NCBI GenBank assembly: GCA_963827605.1
Contig: CAWHBK010000001.1
Span: forward strand, 372,001-436,000
DNA length: 64,000 nt
Direction of reading: 5' to 3'
From: DSYU01 sp963827605
GTDB lineage: Bacteria > Chloroflexota > Anaerolineae > Anaerolineales > Anaerolineaceae
Below the pieces are notes generated by a model. That model was given only the letters and a program-made list of their open reading frames with translations, did not search any database and was not told where the DNA came from. Of this stretch, positions 8,900-18,989 are shown one piece after another. Within the stretch, counting starts at the first letter, position 1. Each line of letters opens with the position of its first letter. Made by a program: the position numbers and the translations under genes.

Positions 8900-10309
8900 C
8901 TAAACGCCGTTTCCCAACGCGTTTTTTAACCCCACCAGCAGCGCGCCTTCTTCTTGTAGCAGCACAGTGCGGGGATCAAGTACAACTCGCTCATCCTCTA
9001 CCCTGGCAATGATTGGCGGTGAAGATGCCCGCAGCCTCGCCAGGAAGCGGTTGGGCTGCACCCCTTTCAGCGCCAGCAGAAAAGTTGGCAGAGTTTCCTC
9101 CGGCAGGCTGCCCCCGCCAATAGTCGACTGCCCGGCTACTACCTCGCCTGTCCCGATCACCTCTACCCAGCGGGTGGCACGGGCGCGGATGTGGGCTACA
9201 GGGCAGGCGATCATCTGCCAGATGGGAATCTCTCGTTCAGCCTCATCCTTTAAATAATGCAGTAGGGTTGCTGAAAGCGCAGCCAGGCATAGTTTGTCGG
9301 CGCGTACCGCGCGCGCCAGGGGATGTTTCTTGATCATTGCCACCAAATCGGCGCTGCCCAGGATGATGCCCGCCTGCGGGCCGCCCAACAGCTTATCCCC
9401 TGAGAAGCACACCAGGTCCACCCCGGTCGCCAGCGATTCCTGGACGGTCGGCTCATGCGACAGACCAAAGCGGGTGGTATCCAGCAGAACGCCCGATCCA
9501 AGATCATCCAGCACACGCACCGCGTGGCGGTGGCCAACTTCCACCAGTTGCGCAAGGTCCGGCTCGGTGGTAAAACCAATGATGCGAAAATTGGAGTGGT
9601 GTGCGCGCATTACCAGAGCCGTGGGCTCCTGGAGGGCTTCCTCGTAATCCCGCACGTGCACCCGGTTGGTGGTACCCACTTCGACCAGCTTTGCCCCAGA
9701 CTGGCTCATCACGTCTGGGATGCGAAAACCGCCGCCAATCTCCACCAGCTGGCTGCGCGAGATGATCACCCTTTTCCGGCGAGCCAGCGCGGTCAGCGCA
9801 AGCAGCAGAGCCGCAGCGTTATTATTGACCACCAGCGCCGCTTGCGCGCCGGTCAGGCGCTGCAGCAGCGCCTCGGCATGCACCAGGCGGGAGCCGCGCG
9901 CTCCGCGCTCGAGGTCAAACTCGAGGTTGCTGTAGCCCAGCGCGACGCTGTGCATCGCCTGGATAGCTGCCCGGCTGAGCGGTGAGCGCCCCAGGTTGGT
10001 ATGCAGCACCACCCCGGTGGCGTTGATCACGGGCAGCAGGCTGGGCCGCAGCCGCAGTTCCAGGTTCTCCGCTACCCGGTCCAGGATTTGCAAGCGCTCC
10101 GCAGCCAGTTTCCTTTCGGATGGCGCTGTTTTCTCCCCATCCTCGGGAATATTAGGCAGCTGATCCAGCAGGTGCGCGCGTAAATCCGCCAGCTCTGTGC
10201 GAATGGTCTCCAATGTCTCTGGGCGGCCATATTCAGCGATCAACTCGGCCGCTTTTTGAGAGCGCAGAAGTTGTTCGACCGAAGGCAGCTCGCGTAAGGA
10301 ATCAGGCAT
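8900..10309 (-). CDS. selA: L-seryl-tRNA(Sec) selenium transferase
   Basis: 469 residues from ATG 10309 (ATG 10315 is equally possible), close to the usual 460-470. Longer readings begin inside the upstream gene and give a low-complexity Arg-rich leader. SelA is a PLP enzyme that converts Ser-tRNA(Sec) to Sec-tRNA(Sec) using selenophosphate. Motifs include INATGVVLHTNLGRSPLS, the Asn-rich VVNNNAAA, VLDDLGSGVL, and the PLP lysine in CFSGDKLLGGPQAG (about Lys306). Its presence implies that the organism makes selenoproteins. selB, selD and tRNA-Sec are not in this window. Confidence 0.93.
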   Translation of the reverse strand: MPDSLRELPSVEQLLRSQKAAELIAEYGRPETLETIRTELADLRAHLLDQLPNIPEDGEKTAPSERKLAAERLQILDRVAENLELRLRPSLLPVINATGVVLHTNLGRSPLSRAAIQAMHSVALGYSNLEFDLERGARGSRLVHAEALLQRLTGAQAALVVNNNAAALLLALTALARRKRVIISRSQLVEIGGGFRIPDVMSQSGAKLVEVGTTNRVHVRDYEEALQEPTALVMRAHHSNFRIIGFTTEPDLAQLVEVGHRHAVRVLDDLGSGVLLDTTRFGLSHEPTVQESLATGVDLVCFSGDKLLGGPQAGIILGSADLVAMIKKHPLARAVRADKLCLAALSATLLHYLKDEAEREIPIWQMIACPVAHIRARATRWVEVIGTGEVVAGQSTIGGGSLPEETLPTFLLALKGVQPNRFLARLRASSPPIIARVEDERVVLDPRTVLLQEEGALLVGLKNALGNGV

Positions 10310-10772
10310 CCGCATCTTCCTCGTCATCGTCGTCCGCATCCAGATCATCTTCGTCCGCGCCCACCGCGGCTGCCGGCTGCGCCGGCGACCACTGGCTGCG
10401 TTCACTCGCCCGCAGCAAGAACTCAATCACCAGGAACCCCATGGCAAGAACAAGCGCCAGGCCAGGAGTGAACACGCGGCCCATCTGCAGCCAGGCCAGC
10501 AGGCTGCCATATACGCCCACCCACATGCCCTCCCGTAAAACCACCCCGCCATCTACGGGTGGGTCGCTCGGGAAGCGGCGGTTGAGGAAATACACCACCG
10601 GCAGGGCCGTCCCGCTGAAAGCCAGGGTGAACAGGAAAAAGAACAGCCAGCGCGGGCCCAGGGTGGGCAGGGCCAAGAAAATCAGCAAGATTAATCCGCC
10701 CCAGCCAATCACACTCAGCACGAGGCTAATCCATAAAAACGACCAGAATGAGGGTAGTTTCTGACTTTGCAC
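10302..10772 (-). CDS. Small membrane protein of unknown function with acidic tail
   Basis: About 156 residues from GTG 10772, which follows GGAG at suitable distance. A longer upstream frame would run through the SAM riboswitch region on the other strand and is rejected. The protein has four likely membrane helices (FWISLVLSVIGWGGLILLIF; WLFFFLFTLAFSGTALPVVYFL; a weaker one near YGSLLAWLQ; LALVLAMGFLVIEFLL) and ends in an Asp/Glu run. The stop overlaps the selA start, so the two are probably co-transcribed. I do not recognise the family. Confidence 0.6.
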   Translation of the reverse strand: MQSQKLPSFWSFLWISLVLSVIGWGGLILLIFLALPTLGPRWLFFFLFTLAFSGTALPVVYFLNRRFPSDPPVDGGVVLREGMWVGVYGSLLAWLQMGRVFTPGLALVLAMGFLVIEFLLRASERSQWSPAQPAAAVGADEDDLDADDDDEEDADA

Positions 10773-10872
10773 TCCAACTCCACGTACGATTATATCATCA
10801 CAAAAAACTGGGCATCGTGCAGCACGCAGGGCAATACTGTACAAAAAGCGTGCCAAAAAACCTGGTTTCCGT

Positions 10873-10901
10873 TTGAATAATCCAACTACTTGTGGTATCA
10901 T
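10873..10901 (+). promoter_or_regulatory. Sigma-70 promoter upstream of the SAM riboswitch
   Basis: TTGAAT at 10873-10878 and TATCAT at 10896-10901 are separated by 17 bases. Transcription would begin near 10908, about 40 bases before the aptamer. Confidence 0.65.
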
Positions 10902-10946
10902 CTGAAAACAATTGAACAGGGTAACCGTTTTGCTCGAAAACGATTG

Positions 10947-11080
10947 CCCCTCATCCAGAGAGGTGGAGGGACCGGCCCAATGATACCTCGGCAACCGCTT
11001 GCAAAAGCTGGTGCCAATTCCGGCAGAAACGGATGAAGATTGAGCCGAACTCCGGCTCGCAGTTTCTGGAAGATGAGATG
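10947..11080 (+). promoter_or_regulatory. SAM-I (S-box) riboswitch aptamer
   Basis: The sequence matches the S-box core. CTCATCCAGAGAGGTGGAGG at 10949-10968 is followed by GACCGGCCC, an ATGATACCTCGGCAACC segment at 10980-10996 and GGTGCCAATTCCGGCAGAAA at 11010-11029. P1 can close as CTCATC (10949-10954) with GATGAG (11072-11077). S-box RNAs bind S-adenosylmethionine and turn off methionine genes. The aptamer precedes a terminator and metH, the expected target. I saw no strong departures from the consensus core. Confidence 0.93.
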
Positions 11081-11098
11081 ATCCGCGATTTCATGTGC

Positions 11099-11128
11099 GC
11101 CTCTCGTATCCAGAGAGGCATTTTGTTT
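11099..11128 (+). terminator. Riboswitch-controlled intrinsic terminator
   Basis: GCCTCTC (11099-11105) pairs perfectly with GAGAGGC (11113-11119), followed by ATTTTGTTT. The 3' arm context ATCCAGAGAGG (11108-11118) is identical to aptamer bases 10953-10963, which could compete for the same partner. Confidence 0.8.
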
Positions 11129-11242
11129 ATATGCAAAAAAAACGGTAATGCGTTATTCGTTATTCAGAAAAGTGCATTCGCTATTATTTTTATAAACGGA
11201 TCACTGAGAACTGACGACTGATAACTTCTTACAGGAGGGCAA

Positions 11243-14200
11243 ATGAAACGAAAATATACCAACCGCCGATATCTAGACGCTTTAGAGGAACGAATTATTA
11301 TCTTTGACGGCGCGATGGGCACCAGCCTGCAAAACCAGAATCTGGGCCCCGCTGAGTTCGGCGGGGAAAAGTACAACGGCTGTAACGATTACCTGGTCAT
11401 CAGCTATCCCCAGGCCGTCGAAAAGGTACACCGCTCCTTCCTGGAAGTAGGCGTGGATGTGATCGAAACCGACACTTTCCGCGCCAACCGGCTCACCCTG
11501 GGCGAGTACGGTCTGGGGGACCGGACGGAAGAAATCAACCGCACCGCCGCGCAGCTGGCGCGCCGCCTGGCCGACGAATATGCCAAAAAACCGGACCAGC
11601 CACGTTTTGTGGCCGGCTCCATCGGCCCTTCGGGCAAACTGCCTTCGATGGATGACCCGGAGCTGTCCAACGTTTCCTTCGACCAGCTGGTGGATATTTT
11701 CCGCGAGCAGGCCAAAGGACTGCTCGAAGGCGGGGTCGATTTAATCCTGATCGAGACCTCGCAGGATATCCTGGAAGTAAAGGCTGCCATCGTCGGCATC
11801 CACCAGGCTTTCGAAGAAACCGGCATCAACATACCCATCCAGGCGCAGGTCACGCTAGATACGACCGGACGCATGCTGCTAGGCACAGATATTGCTGCCG
11901 TGCAGACCATCCTGGAAGGCATGGGCATCGATGCCATCGGGCTCAACTGTTCCACCGGCCCGGATTACATGCGTGAGCCCATCCGCATCCTGGGCGAACA
12001 GTCGACTCTGCCCGTGTCGTGCATACCCAACGCCGGGCTGCCGCTCAACGTGGATGGGCAGGCGGTTTATCCACTAGAACCCGCAGCCTTTCGCTGACAC
12101 CCTGACAGAATATGTAGAGAAGTTCCATATCAACATCGTCGGTGGCTGCTGCGGTACCACCCCGGAACATCTGGCCCGGCTGATCGCCCAGGTGCGCGGA
12201 CAGAAACCCACGCCACGCCCTATCGCCAGTCCGCCACGCCTGGCCTCGGCTACCCAGGCGACGAATATGCAGCAGGAACCAGCACCTTTCCTGATCGGAG
12301 AGCGGCTGAACACCCAGGGCAGCGCGAAGTTCAAGAAGCTGATCCTGGCCGAGGACTTTGAGAGCCTTCAGCAGGTGGCCGGGCAGCAGGTGGAAAGCGG
12401 CGCCCACGGCCTCGACCTGTGCGTGGCCCTCACTGAGCGCGCCGATGAGACATTCCTGATGCACCGCGCCATCAAGACCCTGGCCCCCTCCGTGCGCGCC
12501 CCGTTGGTGTTCGATACCACCGAGCCAGACGTGATGGAGACGGCGCTCAAGACCGCGCCCGGGCGCAGCCTGCTCAACTCGGTCAATCTGGAAGCCGGAC
12601 GCGCGAAGGCCGACCGGCTCTTTGGTCTGGCCAAGAAGTACAATGCAGCCGTCATTGCCCTGACCATTGACGAGCAGGGGATGGCAAAAACCGCCGACCG
12701 CAAGGTGGAGGTGGCTCGCCGCATCCATGATATCGCCGTAAACGAACACGACCTGCGACCGCAGGATCTGGTCTTTGACGCGCTGACCTTCACCCTGGCT
12801 ACCGGCGACCCCGAATTCAACAATTCGGCTATCGAAACGCTTGAAGGCATCCGCCGCATCAAGCAGGAACTGCCCGGCGTGCTCACCTCGCTGGGCGTTT
12901 CCAATGTCTCCTTTGGCCTTTCCCCAGCCGCTCGCGCGGTGCTGAACAGCGTCATGCTATACCATGCCGTGCAGTACGGGCTGGATATGGCCATCGTCAA
13001 CCCGGCCCACATCACCCCGTATGCCGAGATATCCCCTGACGAGCGCGAGCTGGCCGAGGATCTGATCTTCAACCGCCGCCCGGATGCGCTCCAGCGCCTG
13101 ATCGAGCATTTCGAGCAAAACAAAGGCGCCCGCGATGGCAAAGAAAATGCCCAGGCAGGCCGCCCTGCAGTCGATGACGCCCGAAGAGCGCCTGCACTGG
13201 CGCATCCTCTACCGCCACCGCGAGGATGTTGAAAAGGAGATTGATGAGATCATCCAGCGCGACGCGGTGGACGGGCAAAGCAAGCACGAAGTGGCCGTGC
13301 AGGTGCTCAACAGCGTGCTGCTGCCCGCTATGAAAGAGGTCGGCGACAAGTTCGGCGCGGGTGAGCTGATCCTGCCCTTCGTACTCCAGTCGGCCGAGGT
13401 GATGAAGAAATCCGTCTCGCACCTGGAAACCTACCTGGAAAAGAAAGCCGGTGTTACCAAAGGCACCCTGGTGCTGGCTACCGTCTATGGCGACGTGCAC
13501 GATATCGGCAAAAACCTGGTAAAGACGATCCTCTCCAACAACGGCTACACCGTGATCGACCTGGGCAAACAGGTGCCGGCCGAAACGATCATCACCAAGG
13601 CCGTCGAAGTCAACGCTGATGCGATTGGGCTCAGCGCGCTGCTGGTCTCCACCAGCAAGCAGATGCCGCTGATCGTCAACGAACTGCAGCGCCGCGGGCT
13701 AAAATTCCCGGTGCTGATCGGCGGGGCGGCCATCAACCGCCGCTTTGGCCGGCGCATCCTGCTCACCGAAGCGGACGAATTTTATGCTCCGGGCGTCTTC
13801 TACTGCAAGGATGCCTTCGAAGGTCTGTCGACGATGGATACGCTGATGAATGAGGCAGAGCGCCCCAAGCTGCTCGAGCGCATCCGCCGCGAAGTCGGAA
13901 ATGGAGTTGGGCCGCGCCGCGAAGCAGCCAGTCGGCGCGCCGCGCTTCGCCCCAGCGGTCCGAGGTGCGGCCGGCCTCGCGCATCCCCAATCCGCCCGGC
14001 TGGGGACCGCGCGTTGTGCGCGATATGCCGCTGGAAATGGTCTTCAAACACCTGGCTATCAACGAGCTGTTCCGCCTCTCCTGGGGCGCAAAGAATACGC
14101 ACGGCGCGGCATGGAAAAAATTAGAAGGCGAGTTCCGCGAGCGGCTGGACCGCATGAGCCGCCAGGCGATCAAGGAAGGCTGGCTGCAAACCGCAGGCCG

Positions 14201-14795
14201 TTTACGGCTACTGGCCCTGCCAGGCGGATGGCGATGACCTGATCCTCTATGTACCCGAGACTGTCAACGGGAACGGGGCGCTTCCAAGGGCAGCCCGCAG
14301 GAACTGCTGCGCTTCAACTTCCCGCGCCAGTCTTCCGGCGATTTCCTGTGCCTGGCGGATTACTTCGCCCCGGTCGAACTCGGGCAAGATCGACGTGGTT
14401 GCGCTGCAGGTCGTCACCGTGGGGCAGGCCGCCAGCGAGCGCTTTGAACGCCTGCAAAATGCCGGCGATTATACCGAGGCCTATTTCACCCACGGCCTGG
14501 GCGTGCAGACCGCTGAAGCCACCGCCGATTACCTGCATCACCATATCCGGCGCGAGCTGGGCCTGACTCCGAGCAGGGCAAGCGCTATTCCTGGGGCTAC
14601 CCGGCTATCCCTGAGCTGGACGATCATCGCAAAGTTTTCCAACTGCTGCCCGCCGAACAAGAGCTGGGCATGAACCTTACCAGCGCTTACCAGCTCGTCC
14701 CCGAGCAGTCTACTGCCGCGATCATCGTCCATCACCCAGAGGCCCGCTACTACAATATCGGCGAAAGCCGGGTAGAGCAATTAATGCGAGGATAA
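11243..14795 (+). CDS. metH: Cobalamin-dependent methionine synthase, multiple frameshifts
   Basis: The span of 3553 bases equals about 1184 residues, the normal MetH length. Four modules appear in order: homocysteine methyltransferase (11243 to about 12180; zinc Cys in GLNCSTGP and GGCCGTTPEH); pterin-binding domain (about 12280-13110; FLIGERLNTQGS); B12-binding domain with DxHxxG (YGDVHDIGKN, about 13485-13515); and the AdoMet-dependent reactivation domain (VVRDMPLEMVFKHLAINELF and the stretch up to 14795). MetH transfers methyl from methyl-THF to homocysteine. The frame changes near 12091, 13128, 13898, 13963, 14195, 14280, 14383 and 14568, yet similarity continues across each. Control by the upstream SAM riboswitch is clear. 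Ribosome site GGAGGG precedes ATG 11243. Confidence 0.9.
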
Positions 14796-14805
14796 AAATT
14801 ATCTT

Positions 14806-14851
14806 GATCGGCAGCTGCAAATCCACAGCAGTTGCAGGACAGCTGCCGATC
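14806..14851. repeat. 12-bp inverted repeat between metH and the MTHFR fusion gene
   Basis: GATCGGCAGCTG (14806-14817) and CAGCTGCCGATC (14840-14851) are perfect complements. An inner CTGCAA/TTGCAG pair (14815-14820 with 14832-14837) offers an alternative fold. There is no T-run, so this may be an mRNA processing or stabilising hairpin rather than a terminator. Confidence 0.7.
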
Positions 14852-14872
14852 GAGACATTCTAAGAGAATTCT

Positions 14873-16764
14873 ATGGCTGACACCAATCCCTTCCTTTCGC
14901 TCCTGGAAACCGGCCGCCCGATCCTCTCGGATGGCGCGATGGGCACCATGCTGCATTCACGCGGGGTCAATTTTGATGAGTGTTTCGATGCGCTCAACCT
15001 GAACCAGCCCGCACTGGTGGCCGATATTCACCGCGAATATATCGAGGCCGGTTCGCAGATTATCCAGACCAATACCTTTGGCGCAAACCGTTATAAACTG
15101 GCCCGCCATGGCCTGGAAAATGATGTCGCCCGCATCAATACCGCCGGGCGTAGAACTGGCGCGCCGGGTGGTCTGGGCATCTTTCAAACCGGTGTTGATC
15201 GCCGGCGATGTCGGCCCGCTCGGCGTGCGCCTGGCCCCTTTTGGGCGGGTCAAACCGGAACAGGCCCGCGAGGCTTTTTCGCGAGCAGATCGAGGCCCTG
15301 GCCGAGGCCGGCGTCGACCTGCTCATTATCGAAACGATGAGCGACCTGCTGGAAATCAACGAGGCTATCCAGGCCGCTCGCGAGGTTGCCCCAGAACTAC
15401 CGATCATCGCTTCGATGACCTTCACCCGCGATGACCGCACCTTACTGGGTGACAGCCCCGCGAAAGTTGCCCAATCGATGCACCAGGCCGGGGCAACCGT
15501 GCTCGGCGTCAACTGCTCAGGCGGGCCCAACCAGATCCTGCGCATTCTCAAGCAGATGCGCGCGGCTGTCCCGAGCGGTCGCTTTTCGGCTATGCCAAAC
15601 GCCGGCTGGCCCGAACAGGTGAGCGGGCGGATCATGTACCCGGCCGGACCGGATTATTTTGGCGAATATGCGCTGACCTTCTGCGAGGCCGGGACCAGCG
15701 TTCTCGGCGGCTGCTGCGGCACCACCCCCGAGCACATCGCCGCCATGGCCCGCGCCATCCAGGCCGGGGCAAGCCGCATGCAGGCCATCGGGCTGAGTAT
15801 GCCCGGGCGTCGAAACAGAAGAGAGCCTGCCGGGTCGCCAACCTACCCAACTGGCTCCGAGAAGCTGGCCGCCGGAAAATTTGTCCTTGCTGTAGAAATG
15901 GACCCGCCTCGCGGACTTTCCACGCACAAACTGCTGGCCGGGGCATCGCTGCTCGCGGAAGCGGGCGCGGATGTGATCAACGTGGCCGACAGCCCCATGG
16001 CGCGCATGCGCATGAGCCCGTGGGCCGTCTGCAACCTGATCCAGCGCAGCATCGATATCGAAACCGTGCTGCACTTCCCCACCCGCGGGCGCAACCTGCT
16101 GCGCGTGCAGGGGGACCTGCTCGCCGCGCACGCGCTGGATGTACGCAACGTCTTTGTCGTTATGGGCGATCCAACCGCCATTGGCGACTATCCCAATGCC
16201 GCCGACAACTATGATGTGGTGCCGTCCGGGTTGATCAAGCTGATCAAGCAGGGCTTTAATGCCGGCGTCGACCATGCCGGGACGGATATCGGCCAGCCCA
16301 CCTCGTTCTTCGTCGGCTGCGCGCTCAACCTGTCGCCCATGGAACCCGAGCCGGAGATTAAGAATCTGCGCCGCAAACTCAAAGCCGGGGCCGATTTTCT
16401 CCTCACCCAGCCTATTTTCGACCCATCCGCCGCTGCCTGCTTTCTGGACCAGGTTCGCCAGGAACTCGGGCCGCTGCCCCCATTATTGCTTGGCATCCTG
16501 CCGCTGGTCAGCAGCCGGCACGCAGCATTCCTGCACAATGAAGTGCCCGGACTTTCCATCCCCGAGGCCATCCGCACGCGGATCGAAGCCGCGGAAGAGC
16601 CAGCTATCGGAAATGCAAAGGAAAATGCGGCCGCCGAAGGGATCAAAATTGCGATAGAATTAGTAGAACAGATGCGACCGCATGTACAGGGCATTTACCT
16701 GATGCCCCCCTTCAACCGCTTTGACTATGCCGCGGAGATCATCGAAGCCGTCAACCATTCCTGA
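14873..16764 (+). CDS. Bifunctional homocysteine S-methyltransferase / 5,10-methylene-THF reductase, frameshifted
   Basis: About 630 residues after repair, matching the two-domain family to which Bacillus YitJ belongs. The N-terminal domain (14873 to about 15780) is a zinc methyltransferase: ILSDGAMGTML, GVNCSGGPNQ and LGGCCGTTPEH supply the three zinc cysteines. The C-terminal domain (about 15880-16764) is MTHFR, an FAD barrel that makes methyl-THF (VEMDPPRG, VFVVMGDP, TSFFVGCALNLSP, FLLTQPIFD). Frame changes lie near 15147 and 15277. A compensating pair near 15806 and 15862 probably hides a natural linker reading GVETEESLPGRQPTQLAEKL. It is the second methionine gene after metH, 77 bases downstream. 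Confidence 0.88.
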
Positions 16765-16862
16765 TGCACCGTCTCCGGGCGCCTTTGGAACATCGCAGCA
16801 CCGCTGAGCGAACGTAACTCTGCTGTACCTGTACTTGCCGGGATCACTGCTCATATTCTTGC

Positions 16863-18140
16863 ATGAAAGCGAATTCAATGAATGTATCCTGGTTCCCAAA
16901 TCGGGCGCCAGCAGTCCGGTGGACTTTTTTCCTGCTGAGCACTGCCTTGCTGCTGGCATCCTGTTATCCTTTGAGAAACCTGGGGGAAACGAATCCGGGT
17001 GCGGTGGAACCGGCCAACCGCTCGAACCCCGGTCCGAATGCGCCGCTGCCTGCTACCTACACCCCCGAGCCGCCCAGCTCGACAACACTGCTGCCCACAT
17101 CCGATCTTAACGCGCTCCTGACGCCCGCACCCGCGCCGGAAATCGAAGGTCTGTTTCAACTTCCCGGATAATGTCAATCCACTGACCGGGTTGGTGGTCG
17201 ACGATCCTTCCCGTCTGGAGCGCCGCCCGGTGATGGTTAAAGTATCGAACTTTCCTCGCTCAGGTCGCCCACACGCCGGACTTTCCTTCGCCGATATGGT
17301 TTTTGAATATTATATTGGTTATGGCATGAACCGCTTTATGGGCATTTACCTGAGCCAGGACTGCTCGCAGGTGGGTCCGGTCCGCTCGGGACGCCTGGTC
17401 GACGCGCAGTTAGGCGAAATGTACCAGGGCCTGCTCTTCTACGCGGACGCCGATCCGCAGGTCGATAAAGTTATCCTGGCCGAACTGGGGCCGCGCGCGC
17501 TGGCCGAGAAGTACATCCCCTCTCCGCCCAAGTACCGCATCGGCAAAGTGCTGGACGAGACGACCCTGTTTGTCAACACCGCCGAGCTGACCGACTATGT
17601 AAATGAACGGAAAGAAGTATCCAACACCCGGCGCGATCTGCGCGGGATGATTTTTAGCAATATGATCCACCCGGTAAATAAACCGGCGACGAAACTCGGG
17701 GTCCAGTTCTGGACAACCACCCGCGGGGAATGGCATCTATGATGAAAAATCTGGCAAATACCTGCGCTGGACTGAAGAAGTGAAGGGCGAAAACCAGATC
17801 GAAATGATTCCGCTGGTAGATCGTTTAAATGATCAGCAGTTGGCCTTCTCGAATGTCATCATTCTGTATGCAACCTATATCGAGTACGCGCCTACGCTGC
17901 ATGACATTCGCTTGTATGATAACTACTCAAGGCAAAAAAGCCATCTTTTTCCGCGATGGCGTTATGATTGAAGGTACCTGGAAAACCGTCAGCAATGGCC
18001 GGCCAATTCAATTTTTTAATAGCTGGGGACTACCAATGCATCTGAAACCTGGGAACACCTGGATCGTTTTAACGGGTGATAGTTCCAAATTCTCCGAAAC
18101 GGATCCTGGGACCTGGGAATTACGTTTCGATTTACCCTGA
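16863..18140 (+). CDS. DUF3048 (YerB-like) lipoprotein, three frameshifts
   Basis: About 425 residues after repair. The signal peptide ends in lipobox LLASC, followed by a Pro/Thr/Ser-rich linker and then the DUF3048 domain: NPLTGL, RRPVMVKVSNFPRSGRPHAG, ADMVFEYYIGYGMNRFMGIY and GPVRSGRLVDA. The C-terminal part (FFRDGVMIEGTW, NSWGLPMHLKPGNTW) completes the family. Frame changes near 17150, 17728 and 17918 each restore homology when one base is removed. The family is found mostly in Gram-positive and related bacteria as extracytoplasmic lipoproteins; its function is not established. Confidence 0.8.
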
Positions 18141-18155
18141 TGGTACTGGTCGACT

Positions 18156-18886
18156 ATGCGAATACTGGTTCTTTCTGATATACACGCAAATTTGACTGCC
18201 CTGGAAGCCGTCCTTGAGGACGCAGGAACGGTCGACGCTGTCTGGTGCCTGGGCGATATTGTTGGCTACGGGCCAGACCCAAACGAGTGTGTTGCCCGCA
18301 TTCGCGGGCTGCAAAACCTGGTGTGTCTGCTCGGCAACCATGATGCCGCAGCCTTGAGCCGCATTCCCATCGAAACCTTCAACCAGGATGCACGCCGCTC
18401 GATCGAATGGATGCAAGATGTGCTGAATAAGGAAAGCTTTATCTTCCTATCGCAGCTGCCCGAGACGGTGGTCACCGGGCAGGCCACCCTCGTCCACGGC
18501 AGCCCGCGCAACCCGGTGTGGGAATACATTCTCGATCTGCACAACGCCGCCCAGAACATGGAATACTTCGACACGCAGATCTGCATGGTAGGGCACACGC
18601 ATCTCCCCATCGCTTACCGGATGGACCCCAAAAGCAACCACGACTGCATTGGGCCGTGCCGCCAGAAGGAGAATGCATCCAGCTGGAGACCCGCTCCATC
18701 GTCAACCCCGGCTCGGTTGGCCAACCGCGCGATCACGACCCGCGCGCTTCGTACGCCATCTTCTATCCCGAAAAGAACGGCTGGGAAATCCACCGGGTGG
18801 ATTATGACATCCGCGCGGTGCAAAAGCGCATCCGCGCCGCGGCCCTGCCAATGCGCCACGCACTCAGGCTGCTGGAGGGCTGGTAG
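18156..18886 (+). CDS. YfcE/MJ0936-type metallophosphoesterase, one frameshift
   Basis: About 243 residues after repair near 18650. The metal motifs of the calcineurin-like family are complete in the N-terminal part: LSDIHANLTALEA, LGDIVGYGPDP, LLGNHDAA, VHGSPR and VGHTHLP. The C-terminal strand set (SIVNPGSVGQPRD, YAIFYPE) continues in the next frame. Members hydrolyse phosphodiesters with two metal ions in the cytoplasm; the natural substrate is often unknown. It starts 15 bases after the DUF3048 stop, so they form one transcription unit. Confidence 0.87.
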
Positions 18887-18989
18887 GATTAATTTTGCGC
18901 TATGAACATCACGTTGTGATTTTCACAGCGCGATAAATTTCCGGAACTTTCTCTCATCTTCTTCGTCTTTACAATATAGGAGAGAAGAA

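Noticed and set aside
10773..10994. A longer N-terminus for the membrane protein before selA
   Set aside because: It would run through the SAM riboswitch promoter and aptamer and has no ribosome site; the GTG at 10772 fits better.
12060..12110. In-frame TGA in metH as a selenocysteine codon, suggested by nearby selA
   Set aside because: Similarity resumes only in a shifted frame, so it is an indel, not a recoded stop. The same holds for the TGA or TAG stops in cpaB.
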